A stretch of 64,000 nucleotides of DNA from Toxorhynchites rutilus septentrionalis (GCF_029784135.1 NC_073746.1:263027598-263091597), one strand, 5' to 3'. Shown: positions 42,703 through 54,793, counted from the stretch's first letter. Notes: generated from the sequence alone by a model not told the origin. Program-made: numbers and translations.

Positions 42703-43290
42703 TTCATCTTTGGCAGAAATGATGCCATTCCGTTCGCTAGAGTGTCAAATGCGCAAATAATGAGCTATTTTACAAGCCTAAAAATGGTTTGTATGAATGC
42801 GAGCAGCATCTCTTTCTGTTTTAATTTCTCATTTTATTTGGGATTGTGCAAACAAGAAGTCCATACGACGTCAATGGAGATCGAACCAAGATGGGCTTGA
42901 ATGCAAAGCTATTTTACACGTCCAAGCTATCCATATGGCTAATGATACTTCAGAAGTTGTTCAGCAAATACGTGATAATATTGCACTTGATTATATAATG
43001 AAGTTGGAAAGCGATTTCTAAGAGTAAAAAAGGAGCGCATGAAGGAGAAAAATATCGATCTCGGTCTGGGCCGTGTATGTGGCAAGGTATGCGGAAAGCT
43101 TATTTGTCTTTTGTTCCGCTCGCACGCTAAAAATCAATTTTGGGTGTACTGACACTTTTTTTCTCCCTGTTGGGTGTGAACCACTGCGTCCATTATTTTG
43201 AACTATTGTGGTATACCCCTTTTTTATACTACACTTGATGCTTGTCTACTACTTATAGATGAAGGAGTATACTGAAAGTTATAGCGAGAT
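42703..43290. other. Unassigned, with a short open frame
   Basis: A plus-strand frame at 42797-43021 (74 codons, SIRRQWRSNQDGLECKAIL) looks protein-like but is unrecognised. TACACCCAAA near 42299 and its complement TTTGGGTGTA near 43140 could be inverted ends of an element enclosing it and the palindromic MITE. Confidence 0.35.
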
Positions 43291-44237
43291 AGGTAGTAAT
43301 CAGGAATAATCTGTTTGATAAAATTTATAATCCTGATCGGCGATGCAGACCTAATTTCCTTGGGCTCTAGAATAGTATTATCAAGGTGTTGAAGCCCGCG
43401 TCTAGTTAGAGCTCCGCAGTTACAGAGCGAGTGTTACGAGGATTCGCTTTAGGCATTACAAAAGCGACAAATATCATCTTACGCTATACCTATGTTTTTA
43501 AGATGGTATTTACTCGGGCAGTGTCCTGTTACAAGACCAGTGAATGTGCTGAAGTATTTCTTACTAAGGCTTAGCAGCTGTTGAGTAATTTGAATACTCG
43601 GCGTAATAAATTATTTCGCCTGTTCAGTTTTTGCAGCCATCCAATTGGCTGTCACTTCCCGGTCTTCCCATTTATTCAGCTCACTTTTCAACACACAGTC
43701 AGAAAGTCTACAGTATGGTTCTGGACCAGTGAATGGTGAGTTTGAGCCGTTCCTGGCAAGTTCATCTGCTCGCTCGTTGCCCTCTATACCGCAATGGCCA
43801 GGAATCCAGTATAATTGTACCGAACTTATTTGACTTAATTGCCGTTCAAAAGCATTTAGATCTTTAAGTGCCACTTGACTGTCTGAGAATATGAAGATGT
43901 TAGTATATCTATATTTTCTTTTGAGGCAGACATTTAAACATTCTATTATTGCAGTTATTTCTGCCTGTAAAACTGTTGGCCAGTTTACCATAGCCACCGA
44001 GATTTTTGTTCTGGGACCATACATTCCGGTACCTGTTCTGATTCCCATTTTCGACCCATCGGTGTAGAACGTGATTGAACCATTACGAACGTTGGGGCCA
44101 CCTTCATCCCATACTGAACGAGAATGTTCGATCACTGTGTATAGATTGTCATATTTAGTCCTAGGTCCTATCCAATCACTGTTCATCTCTGAGGCTGGTC
44201 CAATGGGTAAGAGATGACACTTACATTTGGTATACAT
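43290..44237 (-). pseudogene. LINE ORF2 3' end: RNase H and C-terminal finger (LOA-like)
   Basis: The open part, 44237-43611 on minus, holds a full RNase H domain: FYTDGSKM, QAEITAII, FSDSQVALK and WIPGHCGIEGNERADELA. All four catalytic acidic residues (D, E, D, D) are kept. Beyond a stop the frame continues through TGLVTGHCPSKYHLKNIG, CRFCN and LCNCGALTRR, broken by three further stops, to about 43290. RT and endonuclease are missing, consistent with 5' truncation. Resemblance to LOA-clade mosquito LINEs is from memory. This is a different family from the 18.6-kb LINE. Confidence 0.8.
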
Positions 44238-44368
44238 TTTTCTGAAAACATCCTAAAAATCACTCGTAGGACACATTCTTGTAAAAGTTGTTATTTTAGA
44301 GTTATATCGGTTTAAGAAAAAGTACATAAGTATTTCGTCATTTCCAGAAGACAGTCTAGACTAATTTA

Positions 44369-44933
44369 CGAGGTATGGTTATTAAATAACCAGACTGCGC
44401 GCCTGGAGGGCGCCCTAGAGGGGTGGGGAAAAAAACGAATAGTGCGGTAGCTTGAAGTGTCTGCTTTAAACATACGAAAACACGTTCTTGTCAATATAGT
44501 AGTTTGCAAGCAGCAGTGGTTTGAATGGAACGTGGTTTGTTGTGCGCGGCGGAAATCATGTGTGATGAAAAACACGAACAACAACGCACCTGCCCATAAC
44601 GCGCTGTCGGTGAAGCAATTTTTAGCCGATAAGGGCATCCCAGTGCTCGAGCATGCCCCGTACTCGCCAGATCTAGCCCCATGCGACTTTTTTCTATTCC
44701 CCAAGATCAAATCCGTGTTGAAAGGTGCCCAATTTCGCTCCGTAGAAGAGGCGAAGGAAAAAGCGACGCGGTTTTTGAAGTCTCAGCACTGCATCGAACA
44801 ATGGAAAAAACGTATGGAACGGTGTGTGAGGAGCCAAGGGGAGTATATTGAAGGGGAGCATATCGTTGTACCGTAATTTTTAAAATATAACCCTTTTTTG
44901 TAACCAGTCTCGTTATTTAATAGCCATACCTCG
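44369..44933 (+). mobile_element. Mariner-like deletion derivative, 565 bp
   Basis: The inverted ends CGAGGTATGGTTATTAAATA (left) and CGAGGTATGGCTATTAAATA (from the right) are flanked by TA at 44367-44368 and 44934-44935. It contains only the 3' third of the transposase, so it is an internally deleted copy. Confidence 0.85.
44560..44876 (+). pseudogene. Mariner-like transposase C-terminal fragment
   Basis: The block NTNNNAPAHNALSVKQFL has asparagine where the second catalytic aspartate is expected. It is followed by EHAPYSPDLAPCDFFLFPKI with the third aspartate retained, then the C-terminal RMERCVRSQGEYIEGE. The frame closes at 44874-44876. The upstream two thirds are absent. Confidence 0.8.
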
Positions 44934-44935
44934 TA

Positions 44936-47900
44936 TGTTATCATATGACCAATTTAAAATACGACTGATTTTTTATAGGTGCGTATTCAAAATCACCGAC
45001 TTTTTTTCCAAAAAAACTGTAACTCAAAATTTAGATGCATGATTTAAATATGATGCACGATTTAAATATGTTGGGAAATCAATTAGCTATTTAGGAAATA
45101 TAACATTTTAAATTTTCTAAAAATAAGGAATGAGCAAGTATGCTTCATTATACAATATAATCATATCCACAAATTGAAATGGCAATGGCCCGTAGTTCGA
45201 AAATGACTTCATCGTCGAATTAAATATGATAATTAAGTCCGTTTTGTTTTAGTTAATGTCGTAATTGAAGTAAATTTTGCTCCTGATTTTATGCTTTCAC
45301 TAATGCATTACGCAGTCTGTCGCATTAATTTTGATGTGCGTACTCATTGCTATTGTGATATTGAAATTATGAAATTTCTCAACGTTTTCATAATCATTGG
45401 ATTACACCTTCATTTTTCTAAAAATTTACAAATATGCATTTCCCACGAAGTTGATTTCATAATCTCCTCAACCCTTCAAATTTCATCTTTTATGTGGCGT
45501 AGCTGGCTCCTACAGAACGTTGACGGATATATTAGAAGTATTCCATCACGTTTGAAGTTTTCCCCAATTCTGCAACGACTTGTTCCACTGTTCCATCTGT
45601 CAACAATCGTGGCATTTCCACGTCTTTGCCGTCAATTGTTTACTAACCAAGCAAAGTGATGCACACTGCGCTTCTTGAAGCGATGCTGCAGTCGTCGGGC
45701 ATCGGTAGCATCATCCGGCGGATATTTACCGGCAACGTATTTGCATTCTTCCCTCAAGGCACACATTATCTGACATCGTGTGTGATTTCAGCGCACGGCT
45801 AGCTAGTGAGAGAGTGAGCATACAAGATGTCGTCCGGAGCGGCATGCACTGAATTCATAACTGTAACCGCGCGTACCGTTTTGAAGCCTCAAATGTGCGC
45901 GTTGGTATTATATGTATTGGCATGTGGTTTGTGATAAGGCTGAGGGACGAGGAAAGGGTGATCTATGTGAGGAGGAGATGGCCCGTTTCTCATGAAAGGA
46001 ACAATTGTTGTCTTCCGCGGGTATGGGGTTGGCTTAATGTGCAAAAGGGTAAGGAAACATAATGGAATATATTGGATATGTGGGATGTATAAAGGACCCC
46101 GACATAACCGAGTCAACAGCATAGCATCAAACCTCCACGCGATAAGTATGGCCAACCCGGTAGAGGGTACATACTCACGCAAAATGCGGGAGAAAAGCGC
46201 ATAATGAGGAAATCGCCTGCAAATAGCAATTGTTTGCCGAGTGCGGTTTTGCGAATGATGGTTGAGCCGTATTTGCTCACGGGAAACACACATGAGTAGC
46301 ACAATTGATTTCGAACGTTACGATAACGATAGATCCGTATTTGCCTCTGTGCGGAACGGTTACAACCATGGGAGGAATTTGCATTGAACGGTTTTGGAAC
46401 GGGGCATATCGAGGCATGCAACCAAGTCTGGGTGATCTTGGCATAGGCTAACTCGGTGGCACAGCGAGCCAAAAGATGGAATTCCACTGACGCAACGCAA
46501 CACGCAACACAGAATAGAAAACGACACTTTTCGAAACGTCAATTATGCAGATTGTTTGGATTGTGCGAAATTGTCCCAGTGGACTCCCGGCTTAACGATC
46601 CTCTATAGACAGGCAAATTTGTGGACTCCATTGTTATGGATTGCACTCGAGCATAGTTGCGCACGAGTAGATATTTCCGTGTATTTCAAATTATCGAGTA
46701 CTGTTCGTTATAGCGTAATTAATCCATTTTCGTTCGAATCAGCGTTACAGTCAACGGTTTGTTCAAACAGGCATCAATGCACTCATTCCAATTATGAAGT
46801 CGGTTTTATTTTATCATTTGTTGCACTGAAAGAGTGTAGGCTGTATTTGTTTCCATCCATCCAGGGTTTTATGAATATAATATGTGTACCACTGAATAGA
46901 TAATGATGGTATGCGACAATTTTATATTTGCTATGGTTAAAAATAAAATAATACATGCGCGCAAAATGTTGAACCTAAATCAATAATATTTGCATTGGAT
47001 CATAATTGGATCTCCACGTCTTTAGTAGTTTCAGAAGTTGCGCCCCTCTCTCTATTGCCTGTGAACATAGAATTACAACTCTTGGTGGTATGCTACCGCC
47101 CATTCTATACAACGTACAATTACATTTCTACTTTGTTTATACTCACTCGTCGCAGATTCTTGTTTAGCCACTCGGATGAAACATCAACGTGTAGTGCATA
47201 TCACCTCTTACGTGAGAGGCAACGTCAGCAAATGAAAAAGGTAAAAAATACAAACGAGCACAACCTGTTTCAACGCCATGTGTTTCTTGCGAGTAAACAG
47301 ACTCTCTCGACACTGAAATATTGTAACACATTGTTGAAAATTTTGTGATTCCAAGCTTACATCCATTTGGATAAGTCTTGTTTCGTCGCCTTTTCGTTGT
47401 CTCCTGCCAATTTCGCTAGCGAGATAGAGGCGAAAACTTCAACATGTTTTGGAAAATATTGCAGTTCGCCGCCGGTTATGGCATTTTGTTTTGGCGATTT
47501 TTACGCATTCGAAGTATATGAAATTTTGCCATTTGTTCTCTTTATTTCACAGTTATTCAAAATGAAATCAATCCTACCTTGCAGTTTCTTTTATTTCCAA
47601 GTAATTTTCCATCGCTGACAGAATTCGCAGCGAGAAAACTACACAACCCCAAGATAAGTCATTTCAATAAGAATAATCAACAAATAGGAGCTTCAAGAAT
47701 TTGAGCGCTACAAAACGAAACCCAAGGATAATTCATCCCCCACTTCCATCTACCGAACGCGGCCCGTCATCGGAAGCGTCACTTATAAAGCTTTCACAGG
47801 CCGGAAGGGAACGGGCAGGAAGAACAGTCGGAATTTTCCTCACGCCGCATGAGCCGCGCACGGAACCACACCACACCATTCGCGGGTGTTGGCAACAGAA

Positions 47901-48394
47901 AATAGCTTATAGGCTCACGTTGCCGCCGGGCTCAACCACGTTGGGACCAAGTGCTATAAAGTCGATAATTAAAATAATTTATTCTTGTGAGCGATGACTA
48001 TGCAAAATTCCGCGACCCGGAGGCACACTTCCCAAGGAAGCGGTGGATTCCTCCGGCGCACTTAGTGCCTTCGGAAGGAATTTGTGGCAATTACTCATTT
48101 TATTCCACTTTCGCAAAGCTTTGGGGCGGATCGGGAGGATTTTAGCACGAGCCTGAATTAAATTGATGCAAACCATTGAAGGGTTTTGAGGAATATTTTC
48201 CTATCGTTTGTTGTGAATCGCGATATCAGATAATGATATTAAGGCGGGTGGAAAATAAAGATGAATGTGTTCATCGTGTTTGTTACATAAAGATTTAGAA
48301 CACCTAGAGTGACAGTATGAAGATAAAATAGATAAAACATTTTATCATACCCATTATAGAACAATCTGTATACAGTAGCGAATGTTTATTGTTT
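44936..48394. other. No recognised gene in 3.4 kb
   Basis: AT-rich with GC-richer patches near 45700-46500 and 47700-48150. The longer minus-strand frames at 45889-46302 and 46113-46487 overlap in different frames and show no known domain. None of the plus-strand frames at 45291-45659, 46556-46903 or 46995-47348 is recognisable. Unidentified host exons are possible in the GC-richer patches. Confidence 0.35.
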
Positions 48395-49021
48395 ACTAGC
48401 TGACCCGGCAAACTTCGTCCCGCCCAATATTTGTGTTTTGTTATCAATACCTTCAAACATCCACGTTTTCTTACTATGAACAAGTTCATGGGTCCAATCG
48501 CAGAACTCTTTTTTGATTGATCTTCTATTCGACCCCGTTGAATTTTCCTTTTACTATACAATTCCTAGCATTTCTAACAAAACTCATCATTATAATATCA
48601 GATTATTTTCAGACATAATTCTCGTTCAAGATTTTTCAACCACTTGCAAATAACATGTTTCTCCGTTACATGGAATAAATGTTTGATACAGAAAATACGA
48701 TAGAATAAAGACAGACCCCTTCCTTCTTCTCCCCTTAGAGAGGGGGGAGGAGTGTCTGTTCACCATAGAAACGTTTCGTGTCCCCTAAAATCTTCACATG
48801 CCAAACTTGGCTCCATTTGCTTGATTAGTTGTCGTGTTATACAGAAATTTGTTTTTCACTTGTATGACAGCCCACCCTAAGAGAAGGAGTGTCGTAGGAG
48901 TGTCGAACCACTATAGAATCATCTATTGCACCCTAAAAAAAATAGATTAGATGCCTAATTTGGTTGCATTTGCTTGATTATTTCTCGAGTAATGTTGGAA
49001 TTTGGGTATCATTTGTATGGA

Positions 49022-49179
49022 AGCGTATTATAGAGCTTGCCCCTCGGGATACATTCAAGGCGTGTTATTTGGCTTAAGAAATAACAATTTAGTGTTAATA
49101 AATGACGCTAGTTAATACATACGTTGAGACGGCAAAAGTTCCCCCGGGAACGTTAACGCCATTCAAGAAGAAGAAGAAA
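49022..49179 (+). mobile_element. SINE 3' fragment
   Basis: 5'-truncated copy beginning GCGTATTATAGAGCTTGC, continuing AAGGCGTGTTATTTGGC and ending in a (GAA)n tail. It sits where the orientation of the foldback units switches. Confidence 0.75.
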
Positions 49180-49725
49180 GTTTAAGGGTGCAATACATGT
49201 TTCTATGGTGGTTTCTATGGTGGTTACACACTCTCCCCCCCTCTCTGAGCGGGGTGGGGGGAGGTGCCATACAAATGAAACACAAATTTCTACATTACTC
49301 GAGAATTAATCAAGCAAACGGAACCAAATTTGGCATGTGAAGATTTTAGGGTGCAATAGATGTTTTTACGGTGGTAAGATACTCCTCCCCCTTTCCTTGG
49401 GGGGGGGGCATACAAATGAAACACAAATTTTTGCATTACTCGAGAATTAGTCAAGCAAATGAAACCAGATTAGGTATATGGAGGTTTTAGGGTGCAATAA
49501 ATGTTTCTATGGTGGTTAGACTCTCCTCCTCCCTCCCTAAGGGGAGGCTGCCATACAAAAAAAAAACACAGATTTCTGCATTACTCAAGAATTAATGAAG
49601 TAAATGCAGCCAAATTAGGCATATGGAGATTTTAGGGTACAATAAATGTTTCTATGGTAGTTAGACACTCCACCCCCCTCTCTAAGGGGAGCTGCCATAC
49701 AAATGAAACACAAATTCCTGCATTA

Positions 49726-51022
49726 ACGGGTGTTAAATAAAAAATGAGAATTTTTTCAATCACATATAAAAAAAAATGTTTTTTTTCATCGATTTCAGTA
49801 TTTTTTATTAATAACATAATGTATGTTCTTCAAAAAAATGTCAGTGAATGTTTGAGTAAGGGCCGTGGTCTGCTGTTCGACGCAACTTTGTCGCGATGCT
49901 CTCACAAGAACGTTGTACGGTTCTACGAAACGCATTTCCAGCAAGGAAAAAAGTCCACGGTGGCACATTTAAAGGAAGAAAATGTACCTGTCAGTACGGT
50001 ATATCGTATCCTGAGTTCCCTGAACGTAGAGCGGAAGGTCGGAAGTGGTCGTCCGGTGACGATAATGACGAAGCAGAGGAAGACATCGTTAAAGAAGCTG
50101 CTTGACAACAAGGACGCAACCAGCCTGCGTGACGCCGGTCGGAAATATGGCTGCTCCCACGTATTGATCCATCGGACCCTCAAGATGGAAGGAATCGTCT
50201 GCAGGAAGAAGACGAGGTCGCCGGAGTACACAGAAATGCAGATTGAGACGGTTAAATCACAGTGTCGGTGGATGACCAAAAAATGTCGCGGGACGTGTTT
50301 CGTTCTGGACGACGAAAGCTATTTTCCGCTGTCCAAAACGCATATTCCAGGAAATGATAATTACTACTCCAGCGACAAGTCATCCACACCGACTGAAGTG
50401 AAATACAAGTTCAAGCTCAAGTTTGGAAAAAAAGGTTATGTTGTACATCGCCATTTCCGACCGAGGCATTTCAAAGCCTTGATTTAAGCCGAGCGGTCTG
50501 GCAATCAACCAACAAATCTATCGAGAAGAGTGCCTCGATAAAATCCTGCTGCCGTTCCTGAACGAGCATCACGCGGATGGGAAGTACGTCTTCTGGCAGG
50601 ACAAGGCGTCTTCCCATTACGCCAAGAAGACGCTGGCGTATCTTGAGGAGAAAAAGATACCGTTAGTGCCGAAAGATCGTAACCCAACAAACTTGCCCCA
50701 GTGCCGCCCAATAGAGAATTTCTTTGGCTCACTCAGTGCCCTAGTGTATAAAAACAATTGGAGTGCCAAGGACACGAAGCAACTGACTACAAGAATCCGG
50801 AATTGTATCCGGAAAATGGACGTAAGTGCCGTACAACGTTCTTGTGAGATCATCGCGACAAAGTTGCGTCGAACAGCAGACCACGGCCCTTACTCAAACG
50901 TTCACTGATATTTTTTTGAAGAAAATACATTACATTATTAATAAAAAAATACTGAAATCGATGAAAAAAAAAATTTGTATATGTGAATGAAAAAATTTTA
51001 TTAAATTTTATTTAACACCCGT
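49726..51022 (+). mobile_element. DD37E mariner-like element (ITmD37E), 1297 bp
   Basis: The inverted ends ACGGGTGTTAAATAAAA start at 49726 and, on the other strand, at 51022. They are flanked by TA (49724-49725, 51023-51024). The host unit GCATTACTCGAG, intact in sister repeat units, is split exactly at this TA. The terminal inverted repeats are about 200 bp and reach into both ends of the transposase gene. Confidence 0.92.
49819..50908 (+). pseudogene. DD37E transposase, one frameshift and one stop
   Basis: The frame is open from 49744. The ATG at 49819 (MYVLQKNVSECL) is a likely start, though the true N-terminus is unclear. A helix-turn-helix region includes ENVPVSTVYRILSSLN and SLRDAGRKYGCSHVLIHRTL. 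The first aspartate is in FVLDDESYF. An extra A in the A-run at 50427-50433 shifts the frame, giving a stop at 50485-50487. In the following frame a TGA at 50480-50482 replaces an expected tryptophan codon, and coding then resumes to 50908. The second aspartate is in FWQDKASSHYAK (codon 50600) and the glutamate in NLPQCRPIENFFG, 37 residues apart, which defines the DD37E group. It ends GPYSNVH. Confidence 0.88.
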
Positions 51023-52027
51023 TACTCGAGAATTAATCCAGCAAACGAAACCAAATTTGGCATGTGAAGATTTTAGGATGCAATAAATGTTTTTACGGGG
51101 GTTAGATACTCCTCCCTCCCTCTTCCTTCTCTTAGGGGGGGGGGGGTGTCGGGGGTTACTGTTACTGCAAATGGAACACAAATTTTTGTATTACTCGAGA
51201 ACTAATCAAGTAAATGAAACCAAATTAGGTATATGGAGATTTTAGGGCGCAATGAATGTTTTCAACGGTGGTTAGACACTCCTCCCCCCTCTCTTAGGGG
51301 AGGCCGCCATACAAATGAAACACAAATTTCTGCATTACTCGAGAACTAATCCAGCAAACGAAACCAAATTTGGCATGTGGAGGTTTTAGGATGCAATGAA
51401 TGTTTCTGAGGTGGTCCGACACTCCTCCCCTTCTCTTAGGGTAGGCTGTCATACAAATGAAAAACAAATTTCTGCATAACACGAAAACTAATCAAGCAAA
51501 TGGAGCCAAATTTGGCATGTGAAGATTTTAGGGGGCACGAAACGTTTCTATTGTGAATAGATACTCCTCCCCCTCTCTAAGGGGAGAAGAGGGAAAGGGT
51601 CTGTCTTTATTCTATCATATTTTCTGTGTCAAACGTTTATTCCATGTAACGGAGAAACAAGTTATTTGAAAGTGGTTGAAAAATTTTGAACGGGAATTGT
51701 GTCTGAAAATAATCTGATATTATAATGATGAGTTTTGGTAGTAGTACTTTTTTCAGTACAAGGGTTATTCAACGGGGTCGATTAGAAGATCAATCAATGA
51801 ATAGTTCTGCGATTGGACTCATGAACTTGCGCTTAGTAAGAAAACGTGAATATTTGAAGTTATTGATAACAAAAAAAAAATTCGGGCGGGACGAAGTTTG
51901 CCGGGTCAGCTAGTTGCATATAAACTTGATGAACTATTTGAAATATTAACCATGACAAGATAAGTATTTCTGCCGGGGCCAGCAGAAATCGCCCTTGATT
52001 TGATTAACCTTGACAAAATAATTATTT

Positions 52028-52542
52028 TGATGTTTACTCCGTTTTACCCTTTATAATATCCCTCCTATCCGATCGATAAACTTTTACTTAGTCGCGGCAA
52101 TACATACACATACTCTCTACAGATACACAGGTCGAAGGTTGTGCAGGCCACTGATCATTCAACAAGAGCCAATGGTTGTACCGCTCATGACAACTCTACA
52201 CGAGCTGAAGATTGTACCGCCCAGTGACCATTCTACCCTGGATTCCTCGAGTCAAGAGAGATGCACCACGATTGATATGAGGTACAGACTAGGGGGCGTT
52301 GCTGATTAATGGTCAGTTGCACCCGAATAGGAAGTATCCCGTGTCGGCGACACATACAGAGCAATGGAGACTGCAACATCCCAATTATGAGAATCTTTGT
52401 AATACTAACCTCGAGCCAACTGCGAGTACCGGGTACATATTACTAACATAGTCGTATGACAAAAATTGTCAAAATATAGAACTCCCGGCCCCGTCAGGCT
52501 AACGCCATGTGTGCCTTAATAAAATTTATATTTTGGAAAAAA
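52028..52542 (+). mobile_element. LINE family 2, 5'-truncated 3' UTR copy 1
   Basis: Starts just before CTTTATAATATCCCTCCTAT and runs through TTTTACTTAGTCGCGGCAAT, CAATAGG-type text, TAACCTCGAGCCAACTGCG and AACTCCCGGCCCCGTCAGG to a short A-run. AATAATTATTT at 52017-52027 and 52543-52553 is the target duplication. Confidence 0.85.
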
Positions 52543-52553
52543 AATAATTATTT

Positions 52554-53533
52554 ACTTTATTTAATGATCATCCGATTTGTTCAAGTCAGCAATATAAAGA
52601 GACATAACTATATATATCCAATAGACAAATCAAATCTAAGAAACTCGAGCTTATGTTTTGAATTCCCCGACGCAAGGACAAGATAGGTTTGTTTAAGATA
52701 AGGTTATCATTCGTTTTACGATATTGTTAGTCATTTTATCTGCTTTACCATGACCTGAAAGGTCATCGATGATATTATATCAACCTTACATTCAAATTGT
52801 CGAACACTAACGACACTCTTGATTGCTATCTACGAATTACACTTCTACTTAATTGACAGAAGATCGATTTTTTATTTCATTTTCTTTTTAATCCAAAACA
52901 ATCTTAAAGGTATGACTCAGTACCTTTAGTTTACAACTCACTCGCCGTTGGATCAAATTTCATTCGGATAATTTCACCCTCGATAATTACGAATGGATTG
53001 AGCTCAACCGATCCGCAATTTATAGCATAAATCGCAAATTGCACGAAAAACACAAACTCTGTACCCTCGATAAGCACGGCAAATCGAATTGAAAATGGCA
53101 CGAAAACGAAAAAGACAACAGGTAATCGTAGAACCCTTCACAGGTTCCACTTCCCGTAAGCAATTGAGACATTAATATGAATAGTAATGAAGTGTGTGGC
53201 ATCAGTAATAGAGAGATACATGTAGATTTCTAGCCGGAGCAAATGCACATCGTGCCCTGGCATAGACGATGCGGATGGGATGTGGGAAAGGAGAGTGAGA
53301 CCATTCCGCCCTTTTTCTGCATAATGCTTCAACAGTGTTAACCATCACGATCCCGATGATCGCGAGAGCAATAATCACATGTATGACTTGCGCACACGGT
53401 GAACAGACGAGGGAGACACTTCCCATTAGCTTTTGCGGGGGCATTACGACGGGACGATCAAATTGAAAACGCCGTACCCATTCGAGCAGCACTCCACACT
53501 CTCCGTACCATCGTTCATGCGATTATTTTCCTC
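52554..53533. other. No gene seen
   Basis: AT-rich with scattered short frames on both strands. No domain or element end recognised. Confidence 0.4.
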
Positions 53534-54793
53534 AGTAGGGGAAAAGGGGGGAATTTGGACCACCTAAGCAAATCGCCTAATATTTCCAAACCAATACGGT
53601 CTAAATAAAAAATGTCACATTGTATACTAAGTTACACTTGTTTTCTCTCAATCAATAATGTTTAATCATTACATCAAGCTTTAAACTACCAAATATATCA
53701 TAAAATAAAAGAGATGAATTTTGGACATTAAAATTTGATGCGAGGTGATTTGGTCCACTGTGTGTTTCATCGAAAAAAACATACCTATGTTTATGTAAAG
53801 TATTTTGGGATAATGTTACAATCAGTAACAATGTTTTGGGATCGATACCAGGTGTCTTGGACAGATTCCAGACCAGAAACGTTGGATTGACACCATCTCG
53901 AATTCTGCATGAATCTTTTCACTGTTGGTCGAGCATTTTCAAACACCTTTAATGCTTGGTCAAAGAAAATCCGTACATTAATGGTCATTCGAAAATTAAT
54001 GGTCAGCTGCATCCCAATAGGAAGTATCCCGTGTCGGGCACAGGTACAGATCATTGAAAACAGCAACATCACAATTACGAAAACACTTGTAATACTAACC
54101 TCGAGCCAACCGCGAGTAATCGGTTACATATTACTAACATAGTTATAAGGCAAACATTGTCGAAATATTGAACTCCCGGCCCCGTCAGGTTGACGCCATA
54201 TGAGCCTTAATAAAAATATATATTTTGGATAAAAAAAAAAAAGAAAATCCGTTCTCGATGGCCTGCGTTGCTCTTTCGATCTCCTCCTTCTTCCAACGTT
54301 GTCTGTCCATCCTCTTTTTGTAATTCAGCGGCATCTGGAATCAATTAGACCAAAGAAAAGTGTTAAACCTGTAGGACCAATTCACCCCACAGAAACGTGT
54401 CCATGTCACCCCACAAACACACAAAAATTAAAATGCAATTAATTCCATTTATTGATATCAAACTTACAGTTTCGCTACATCAAATTGTTCCTCTTCTGTA
54501 GGCGAACAGAACTTTACTGCACAAAACACGAAAAGTTTGTTTAATTAGCGGGAAAAACCTTAAAACCACTATCGGAAAACTCACATTTTTTGACGATCAA
54601 AGTGCTTGCTGTGTTTATGCTACCATTTCCCTCTACTTGTGAAGTTTTACCAAAGTTTTGTTACTTTAGGTACATACGGTTCAACAATAGAAGGAAATGA
54701 CATTATAAAAAATCCAAGTTGAGCCGTAATTTTTGAGATAAAGGGGTGGTCCAAATCACCCCATATGACCAAATCACCCCGTTTTACCCTACT
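53534..54793. mobile_element. Non-autonomous DNA element with AGTAGGGKAAAA ends
   Basis: The left end reads AGTAGGGGAAAAGGGG and then TTTGGACCACC. The right end, inverted, reads AGTAGGGTAAAACGGGG and also leads to TTTGGACCACC. TA lies within the terminal AGTAGGG, as expected of TA-targeting pogo/Tigger-like elements, but the exact boundary is uncertain. No coding content. A LINE family 2 retrocopy is inserted inside. Confidence 0.6.
53975..54239 (+). mobile_element. LINE family 2, 5'-truncated 3' UTR copy 2
   Basis: 265 bp ending in an A tail, flanked by AAAGAAAATCCGT at 53962-53974 and 54240-54252. It contains TCCCAATAGGAAGTATCCCG and AACTCCCGGCCCCGTCAGG. It lies inside the AGTAGGG-ended element. 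Confidence 0.88.

Larger units (their letters stand above)
48395..51914. mobile_element. Foldback element with tandem-repeat arms
   Basis: The ends ACTAGCTGACCCGGCAAAC (left) and the same on the opposite strand at 51914 start inverted arms of several hundred bp. Shared arm blocks include TCATTATAATATCAGATTAT and CTCCGTTACATGGAATAA. Toward the middle each arm becomes a series of about 150-175-bp units with GCATTACTCGAGAATTAATC, TTTGGCATGTGAAGATTTTA, a C-run and CATACAAATGAAACACAAAT. Units left of about 49020 are inverted relative to those on the right. It is interrupted by a SINE fragment and a DD37E transposon. A solo end of the same type (GACGAAGTTCGCCGGGTCAG) is at 60981. The transposition mechanism is unknown. 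Confidence 0.75.

Noticed and set aside
45889..46487. 137- and 124-codon minus-strand frames
   Set aside because: They overlap in different frames, have no recognisable domain and lack supporting splice or promoter signals.
48740..51560. Regular repeats that might suggest a CRISPR-like array
   Set aside because: Units are about 150-175 bp, diverged, contiguous and without unique spacers, and the sequence is eukaryotic. They are internal units of a foldback element.
53791..54072. 93-codon minus-strand frame and similar frames at 60279-60491
   Set aside because: They are antisense readings of the LINE family 2 3' UTR, which explains why similar peptides occur at both places.
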